In this document: in pieces, positions 56,577 to 64,000 of the stretch
Layout of the letters: the number at the start of each line of letters is the position of its first letter
How positions within the stretch are numbered: the first letter of the stretch is position 1
Assembly (NCBI GenBank): GCA_009801085.1
Contig: VNWV01000001.1
Coordinates: 3,038,001-3,102,000 of the forward strand
Origin: Lasiodiplodia sp. COLG20
Lineage: Eukaryota; Ascomycota; Dothideomycetes; Botryosphaeriales; Botryosphaeriaceae
Length of the DNA stretch: 64,000 nt
Direction: 5' to 3'
Position numbers and translations under genes: made by a program
Notes under the pieces: model-generated
The model's input: the letters and a program-made list of their open reading frames with translations, nothing else
Databases searched by the model: none
Told to the model about the DNA's origin: nothing

Positions 56577-57241
56577 GGTGCACTTGGATCTGGCACACCG
56601 GTTTGCTGTGACTTCGGCAGATGTAGGTCTGGGGAAGGCCGATATTTATGGCAGGAACAAGAAGGAAAATACATTGGTCAAAAGATTTGAGGTTGCGGGG
56701 CTTCCAGGCGTGCGAATAGCGGAGTGCTGATGATGCCATGAAGAGCCGGCACCTGGGCCTCAGTCTGATACGCTGTGTTTGTGCCAATGTCAGGGAAGAG
56801 GCAAGGCTTGCTCTTGGCTTGAGATAAGCAACGGACATTCCCGCCGACCAGTCTTGTGTCCACAGCTGCATGACGGCAATCCCAGTCGACATGCACTTGG
56901 GCACACTTGTGCCACTTGAAGCAGAAAGGCGCTAGGAACCAAAATTCCTTTCTTTCAACCTTCATAAAGCTGTTTTGTGATTGTTTTCTTCCCATTTTCA
57001 ACAACAAATCGAGTGAGTGTTGCTGAAACCCCACTTTCATGTACCGCATCGCGTGCTCGGAAAGCAGGATAGCACCATCGGCTTACGCCACCACATAATT
57101 CCGATGACCATTGTCGAGGAATTATCTTATTGAAAATACCGTTTTCTGCTCATACTTACACGCAGAAGTCCGTATGAGTCCGCAATGGGGTTGAAGCCAA
57201 TAAATGAGTAAATGAGTGGCATCTTATTGTCGCCGCCAGGA
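56577..57241. other. intergenic, permease promoter
   Basis: About 0.65 kb covering the promoter of the Dal5-like gene and the 3' UTR of the DUF2235 gene. No additional gene is recognised. Confidence 0.4.
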
Positions 57242-59658
57242 TTACAATTCTTCGTCAATAGTCAATGAAGTCCCACCAACAGGGCCACCTTCCAACATGG
57301 TCCCCTCGTGATCTGGCGTCCATCTCGATGTTGACGTCCCGACATCATGCTGTTGCTTCGGCGCCACCGGCTCATGCCTTCGTACAGGACCAGTCCTCAC
57401 GACTGACCGTTCCCTCCTCTCAGACTCGGGCAGCTCATCACCATGCAACACTGCAGACGCATCTCCATACACCGCCGCAGTGGATGCATTCCCATACATC
57501 GGTGCCGCAGGAGCACCACCATACACTGTCGCAGTGGGCGCATCACCATGCACTCGGCACTTCCCCGCCTCCACCACCTTCTTCCGACCCCAATTCGTCC
57601 TGGTCCAAAACAAACTATACCCATGCTTGTCGTCGACCGCCTCCTCGTTCGGCGGCCTCAGCAGCCTGCGGTTGCGCGCCCACAGCTGCTCCTTGACCAT
57701 CCACGGCAGCAGGCGCGCCTCGAAGTTGGTGCGGCCGTCCATCTCGCGCACGACCCACTCATGCAGCACGACGCACCGCTGCTGCTGCTGCTGCTGTTGG
57801 GGCTTCTTCTTCTGCTCCCACCACCACCACAATGACGACGATGGCAGCAGCAGCCACCCCCCAACACCAACACCACCACCACCACCGTCATACGCCGGCA
57901 CCCACGGCCTAACCCACTTCGCCCCCCACCCATCCGGCTCTCCGCTGCCACCGCGCTTCGCACTCTCTTCCCACCGCCACTGCGGCGCCGGATGTTGTTG
58001 TTGCGACAGCACGTGGCCAGAAGAAGAACTCTGCGAGGGAGGAAAGAACGGCACAGGCCTATACGGCGCCGCAGCGTGCGCCAAACCCTCGACCCGGTGC
58101 CGCACGCACGGATGGACGGACTCGTTCGTCGCGTAGTCGTGCGGCGCCGCGCGCTCCTCTTCTGCGCCCAGGTCTTTGCGGTACTGGCCCGGCGTGCGCG
58201 CGTGGCTGCCGCCGGCGACGTTGAGGAAGAGCGGGAGCATTATTTTCATGAGGTCGACGTTGGTGCCAAGGGCCCAGGTGGTGCGGGGGTCGGTGGTGGA
58301 GGGGGAGGAGCTGTCGGACGGTGGGGAGAAGAGGATGCGCTCGGCGGCTTTGGTGTCGAAGGCCAGCAGCCCTTCGAGCTGGTCGCACATCCAGGCCAGC
58401 GCGATGTCGTCGATGTCGGTGTTGTCGGGCATCCACGCGTTGGCGAGCGTGTTGCCGCCGCCGATGGTTTCGTGGTAGCCTGGGAACCAGCATTGTTTGA
58501 GGTTCGGGACTTTCTTGCCTTGGAGCGAGTTGCGCAGTTTGGTGGCGCATTCGCTGGAGGAGGAGTCGTTCTTGTTTTTCTCGTGGTCGTCGAGGTAGTG
58601 CGGGTCGAGGTACCAGAGCGTCGGGGTGAAGGCCCCGCGGTGCTCGTCGAGCGCCAGCGCCTGGAATGCGTTTTCGATACCTTTGCACGTGTTAGAGCTT
58701 CTATTTCTTGGGGGGTTGCTGCTGCCTTACGAGAGTTTAGAGCTGCATCGTGGAATTTGAATCGACGGTTGAGCGATGGAAAGAGGTTCGTCAGCTTGCT
58801 GTCGGGCAGCCCCAGAGCTCCAACCTGACCATCACTATCAGCCTGCCAAAGCCTCTATTTTTCATCAAGGAAATCACATACCGTCTCCCAGACCCCTACG
58901 GCCTTCACCGTGACGTCATTGAATATCTTTTTTTGTAGATCTCTGATGAAGCGCAGGTCATCTGGGGGCCTGAGGGCTGAAGCACACATCCAGAATGTTG
59001 CCCCAGGTAGTTCTTCGTGGATGCTTGTACCTCTGGTCTCAGACGCAGCCACGCCATACTCACGATATATCTGGTAGGCGCGCCTGAAGTCTTGCAAGTG
59101 TTGAGGGAGGAGGAGTCCCTACGTCGCCGAGTCAGCAGATATTGATGAGCAAACATTTTGCCGAAAGCTTACCATTGTCGTCACCAAAGCAGCAAGAGAG
59201 CGCGCCGTATACGCCCCACGGGAAAAGCCGAAGACGAAGATCTCATCACCCTTATTGTAATTATGAGACAGGAAATGGTAGCACTGAATGATGTTCTCAT
59301 CAAGACCCCAGCCAAAGAGGGCTACGACAGTGTTAGATCTGATCAAAGAGCTTTCCGGGAGTAACGCACCTGCAAAACTGCCAGACACAAGGCTGCTAAT
59401 CTCTTGAATGGGCAAGTAGTCTGATATCAATGTCCCTGTCCCACTGGACCCCACGCCGCCTTGATAATACACAATCTGAGGAGTGTTCCCGGCCTCCTTG
59501 TCTGTGCTTGCAAGCATGCGGGCCAGCCTCGCCACGTTGGATGGAGTGGTGATGTTGCCTCGGTCCGTTGCCTGCCAAGTGCCATCGCAACAAATGATCA
59601 GACGTTTTTTAGGAGCTGAGGACTCATGGTCGTTTTGCGCGTTGCTTGCTTCCGGCAT
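57242..59658 (-). CDS. DUF2235 alpha/beta hydrolase with low-complexity C-terminal tail
   Basis: Exons 59658-59370, 59321-59173, 59118-58882, 58824-58731 and 58680-57242 give 735 residues. The N-terminal half is a DUF2235 hydrolase: I-I-C-C-D-G-T-W-Q (25-28), V-Y-Y-Q-G-G-V-G, and the nucleophile elbow F-G-F-S130-R-G-A-Y-T-A-R, then V-W-E-T-V-G-A-L-G-L-P and a W-F-P-G-Y-H-E-T-I-G-G-G active-site block. DUF2235 shares its fold with bacterial Tle1-type phospholipase effectors; fungal members are uncharacterised. The last 330 residues are unusual: Gly-, Ser- and Gln-rich runs (G-G-G-G-V-G-V-G-G, Q-Q-Q-Q-Q-Q) and a short repeat of A-x-x-x-Y-G-x-A type. The start ATG follows an upstream frame without ATG. 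Probably cytosolic. Confidence 0.88.
57430..57560. repeat. tandem repeat in the DUF2235 tail
   Basis: About five roughly 24-bp units coding A-x-V/M-Y-G-x-A (reverse strand; CGCCGCAGTGGATGCAT-like on +). Degenerate copies suggest slippage growth. Confidence 0.6.
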
Positions 59659-60533
59659 TGTTAGTTGTTTCAGTGAAGAAAGAAAGGCAGGCAGACTCAG
59701 AGACGGAGAAGGCAGCAAAATTTATCTATCCAGTAAGCCAACGAGAGAATATGGTTGCAAAATGTGTATTCCTTCACCCAGCTCACAAGTCGACCAATCT
59801 ATTTTGACATGTGATAGCTACCATGAAAGAAACTTGGCCGAGGGCTATGTGGCTCTCTATGATTCGCAAGGAGAACGTGGAGTGGGGTTCAGCCGCATCC
59901 ATGCGGGGAACTTGGGTCAGGGAGTGACAACCAAAGGAAAAGCAAATCCTGTAGCGAGAAACCCGGATTAAGTAAGGCCTCCTTCAATCTGAGTATCTGC
60001 TTACGGCGCATCTATATCATGTGATAATATTTTCTTTGTTCTTCATCCTACCCGTGGCGGGGGAGTTGTCGTGCAGTATTTTTCGTGGATAGCCACAATT
60101 ACTATGGGGAATTTTGATAAATCGATGAAGAGACATGGTCGGACCCGATTATTTGCGAATATTTATCCAGCTGTCTATATGTGTAGATAGATACAAACCC
60201 GCCCAGGCTCTGCAGCAACCTCTACCAACGTTGGGATGGTCTGAATCCTGAGAACCACCAACTCCTTTTCCATGAATCGGGACATGTAAGGCTGCGCTAG
60301 CTTGCCGAGTAACCGATCATAGCATCTGCATCGGATCAAAATCACATGATGTCTTCTATTTCTGAACTTCTGTCCAATCCTGATTTTGTCAGCCGCGACC
60401 CAGAGGACCACAATTGGCGTCTTGATGTGTGTGTGTATCCAGTCACAGCACCATTATTAAGAACCGGATGACATCCAAACTTGAAATGAATTCATAACTA
60501 AAGGCATAAATCTATTCAATTCTCTGAAAGAGA
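59659..60533. other. intergenic, no gene recognised
   Basis: About 0.9 kb between the DUF2235 promoter and the 3' end of the GMC-hydrolase gene. A short TGTGTGTG run lies at about 60426-60433. No coding signal is seen. Confidence 0.45.
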
Positions 60534-63500
60534 TCATTCTCCCCACTTCCCCTTCGCCTTAACCTCGTACTTGGAGGTTTCAAGGACATGCTCGTAGACA
60601 ATCGGATACACATCCCTGGCGCTATTCACGCCCATCCAAGAATCGAGATGTCCATAGCCCGGGAGAACCCTGCGCTCGTAATCATCAGTCCCAAATCGGT
60701 CCCTGAGCATGTCGTAGCTGGTGTTGGTGCACTCCGGATCGTAGACGACGTTCTTGTTGCCGCTGATAAACAAGATAGGCAATCCCTGCAGGCGGAGCAA
60801 GTTGGCCTCGGTAACGAGCGGGTTGAAGTCATTATCAAGAGCACCGCCGTGGCTGCCCATGCGCATGAGGTGCGTCAGCGTCGTCATGTGGATGCCGTCG
60901 ACGAAGCTGGCCAGGCGCGAGTGCGTCGCGCGGTTGAGGTTCTCGTGCGACCACAGCCGGCCGAACGCCAGCGAGCTGCGGTGGCACACGGTGCTGTTGC
61001 ACAGCTCGTGCTTCGCGCCGACCGGGTAGAAGCGCAGCACCTGGTCCAGCAGCCGCTGGATCAGTGTCGTCGAGACGCGCGACCACGTCGTCACCGTCGG
61101 GAACCACGAGCCGGCGATGGCGCTGTAGATGCGCGGCAGGAGCGTCGTGGCCGACTTGATGGTGTTGAAGAAGCCGAAGCGGTGCGCGAAGAAGACTTGG
61201 CTGGCGCACAGGCCGTTGATGTGGGAGGGGGCGATGCTGCCGTCGAGGAGGCCGGCGGACGTGGCTACCGCGCCGAGACAGTGGCAGATGACGTACATCT
61301 TGGTCTCCATCGTGGTGTCGTGCTCCTTGTAGATGTACTCGACTGCGGCCTTGACGTCGAGGCGTGCGTCAAACGCGGTGTAGCCTCGCTTTGCGGTTGG
61401 AGTGCGGCCCACTCGCAAGACGACAATGTACACATCGTGGCCCCTGGACAGGAAGTATTCGACGGCGTTTGTCTTGATGGTCGGCAGGGCGTAAATCTGC
61501 TCGTCGACGGATGCACCAGGAACCATGAGGATAGGTCGTCGTAATACACCCTGAGTCTGCTGCGCTCGCCACACCTTCATTTCCACCTGCACGTTGTCCT
61601 TGGTAGTAAGGGTAATGGTCTCAGCCGGCTGGGGCTTCTTGGACTCTCCGCCATAGGGGGCCTCATGCGGGAAACTCAACATTCTCAGAGGGCCCAGGAA
61701 GTAATCCGCCGTATTCCTTGCGAAGTATCCGAGGAAGGCCGCGGTGGGTAAAATGCTTTGCAGCAGGCTTCCTCCAGTCCTACCAAAGCTGAGAAGCTCA
61801 GAAGCGAAGTTTCTCCAGGAGATATATAACATCCCTCGGCCAATGACCTTTTGTTCGTGTGTGATGGTTGTGTACAATGTGGTTGTGGCGTGCCAGGTTT
61901 TCCGGACAGAAAAGGCCATGGTCGAGTCTACCTCCTTGTAACCATACAGGAAGAACTGTTTTCCTTCAGTGCTCAGCATGTTTAGCTTGTATACCAAGTT
62001 TGACCTGTCCGAAACAGTTTCATCAGCAGTGAAGAACCCCACTTCACCGCGGAGCACAAGTAAAGGATCTCTTGACAGCGCCGCGCAGGAAAATGTCCCA
62101 GTTGCGAGTGCAGCATGGTCGGGGTTTTGGATCACTACAAAACTTTAGCATTAGGAGACGAGTCCTTGGAGGTGTGTACTTACGCTCGTTTACGTTGAAC
62201 GCATCAACACTCAGATAGAACCGAGCGGCGCTGGACCTCCCTTTCGCTACGCGTTCCGCCGCCTGGAAATCACCAATGTCCTCTCCCACATGAATATGGC
62301 CTTCCATGATCTCTGTAAATCTTACACCCGCTCCCGAGTTGTTGGATTGGATCAGTCTGTCCGCCTCTTGGATGCCATATGTCATGGGAAGTGGTGTTTT
62401 CGGTTCACCAAAAAGGTTCAGGGGACCATTTCGCGACCCATCGATGACCCATTTCTCTCTCTTCGCGAGGGTATCCATTGTTCGTTCGGCAAGAGCAGTG
62501 ATAGTCGCGAAAGGGTTCACACCTGCAAGGTCAGCCAATAGTCTCTGAGAAACAATAGCTCAACAAAGTTACCTAAAGCTGTCGGTATAACAGCACCATC
62601 AACGCAGACAAGGCCCTCGTGAACTTCATCACCGTCGCCCTTGAAAATCTCTCCAAAGTGGTTGGTGGCACCGGTACTACCCTCGCCGTTTCTGGCCATG
62701 ATCAGTCCGCCCAACGGATGGACCGTGATCTCTTCACTGCTGTTGAATGCTTGGCAAAAGTGTTAGCTTAGCATCATTATGCTCAGAAATTGGGTTATAA
62801 TCACCGGCATAGAACGGGGAGTTGATCATTGTGCCCCGGATTGCATCGGTTGCTTTTGTAAGGACGTTGTTCAGCTTTTTCACATGGTTGGTTCTGCCGA
62901 CCCCAAAAAACTGGAGATACGGCTTGTCGTCAACGAGTGATAGTATGGCCTCATTGCTGTCGTGAGACATAATCAAATACGTCTGTGTTCGATTCACTGA
63001 ACTTCCCGTGGCATAGGGTCCCACAAGTCTGTTCTTGGTCCGCGATAACAGATGGCGCAATTGCTCGATGTATGCGTAGTGCGTAGGATAAATCCTACCG
63101 GGACATGCTTCCAGCATGGCCTGAAGAACCGGTGCCAATGCCGATGGGATAGCGCCTTCTTCAATGACGTGTCCGTCCAGAACATTTGGTGATGTCTTCG
63201 GGCCTCGATTATCGATAACGCCAGTGATGGTAGGACCAGGGGGCCGTTCGGATTGGGGCTTATCGCTGCCAATGCCATTGACGGTTTCGTCCGTGTTGTA
63301 GCCTACGGTCGACAGTCAGTAGCCGTTGTATCTATGATGATATTCTACCAACCAAAAGCCAGGATGTCTCCGTTTCCCGACATTTTCTGTCCGACGAATT
63401 GGGAGGTTTTCAGTCCATGTGCCTTCGAGCGGAGCATAATTCCTGTGCTTCCAATAGATCCAGCACCAAGGACACAGAGCTCTTTCTACAGCATTCATTA

Positions 63501-64000
63501 ATATATGTTCCCAAAACAAGGAGATTGGACTTACTGCGCGGACCCACATCAAATCGCTGTGAAATGCGTTCTTGAATGCTTTGCGTTCATCACCGTGCCA
63601 AGCATAGTAGACGACATACCCTTTCCCAGATGGATCCGGCAGAACATAACGCACTTCGCATTCGCAGAATATTTCTGTGCCATGGTTCCAGGCGTCGGGA
63701 ATGTAGTTCATGAGAACAGAGTTCTTGGACCCGTCGTTGACGCCCGTACAATCTTGGCCGGAGCCAGTTGATGCTTTCATCTCGACGCCAGCATTGTTGA
63801 ATCCGTTCTTGAAGAAAGTTGTCTGAGGCACACGGCGGAAGTTTTCCTTTTGGCCGAGGGCGATGGCCTGCTTCTCCAGGACGGAAAGCTTGTTCAGATG
63901 CGGATAGGACTCGGGGTACTCGGCCGGCTGAAGCATGTACTTGGCAAGTTGGTAATACCTGTCCAGCTCCTTCGGCTGGCTGCGGATTTCCTTGGGCCAG
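60534..64000 (-). CDS. cholesterol-oxidase-like GMC oxidoreductase fused to an alpha/beta hydrolase (5' end outside window)
   Basis: Visible exons 64000-63535, 63485-63353, 63302-62805, 62749-62573, 62522-62184 and 62134-60534 code for about 1070 residues. The N-terminal FAD-binding segment lies beyond the window. GMC marks: L-C-V-L-G-A-G-S-I-G-S-T-G, G-N-G-D-I-L-A-F-G, the catalytic V-H-P-L-G-G, and V-D-G-A-V-I-P-T-A-L-G-V-N-P-F-A-T-I, as in cholesterol oxidases. The second half is an alpha/beta hydrolase: P-I-L-M-V-P-G-A-S-V-D-E, elbow V-I-C-H-C-L-G-A with Cys (codon 61280-61278) where Ser is usual, and G-Y-G-H-L-D-S-W with the likely catalytic His. GMC-hydrolase fusions are known in fungi and actinobacteria. 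It may oxidise and then hydrolyse a sterol- or lipid-like substrate (inference). Confidence 0.85.

Overview
The window is nuclear DNA of a filamentous ascomycete (Pezizomycotina). Genes are split by short GT-AG introns of about 40-110 nt. The gene families are typical of these fungi: a Zn2Cys6 factor, PDR-type ABC and MFS transporters, a DUF7580 protein, a Ysc84/SYLF protein, an NPP1-like protein and GPI-anchored wall proteins. There are no operons, ribosome binding sites or CRISPR arrays, and I recognised no tRNA or rRNA gene. Exon models were built by hand from splice signals, reading frame and family conservation. A rhamnogalacturonan acetylesterase, a necrosis/ethylene-inducing-like protein and a secreted carboxylesterase suggest a plant-associated or plant-decaying life style (inference).

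Layout. 0.5-5.7 kb is a damaged stretch: a lectin-array gene with an in-frame TGA, a DUF7580 gene with a TAG in a conserved block, and a GPI-anchored cysteine-rich gene without a 5' end. The last two meet at a breakpoint near 5.3 kb. 6.8-10.2 kb holds a seven-TM membrane protein and an MFS transporter. 10.2-14.4 kb holds a reductase relic, the CE12 esterase, a Tf2/gypsy reverse transcriptase fragment, a hairpin and one copy of a dispersed repeat. 14.4-21.8 kb holds a Zn2Cys6 regulator and a complete ten-exon PDR transporter. 23.0-25.0 kb is an ankyrin-repeat gene whose 5' end I could not resolve.

25.8-33.1 kb looks like an amine-use island: a short-chain dehydrogenase, a copper amine oxidase, a three-repeat Myb factor divergent from the oxidase, and an amino acid/amine permease. 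A coherent working hypothesis is uptake, oxidative deamination, aldehyde or carbonyl reduction, and local control. 33.7-37.2 kb is a large repetitive GPI-anchored wall protein. 37.5-45.1 kb carries two divergent paralogues of a fungal multi-TM ectodomain protein. The first can be spliced in frame to a cysteine-rich N-terminal module that the second lacks.

45.9-56.6 kb holds a diadenosine tetraphosphate phosphorylase-like enzyme, an NPP1-like secreted protein, a SYLF protein, a carboxylesterase and a Dal5-type MFS permease. 57.2-64.0 kb holds a DUF2235 hydrolase with a long low-complexity tail, and a GMC oxidoreductase fused to an alpha/beta hydrolase that runs off the right edge. The least ordinary items are the Cys-rich/multi-TM fusion with its paralogue, the GMC-hydrolase fusion with Cys at the nucleophile elbow, the lectin-array gene, and the amine island.
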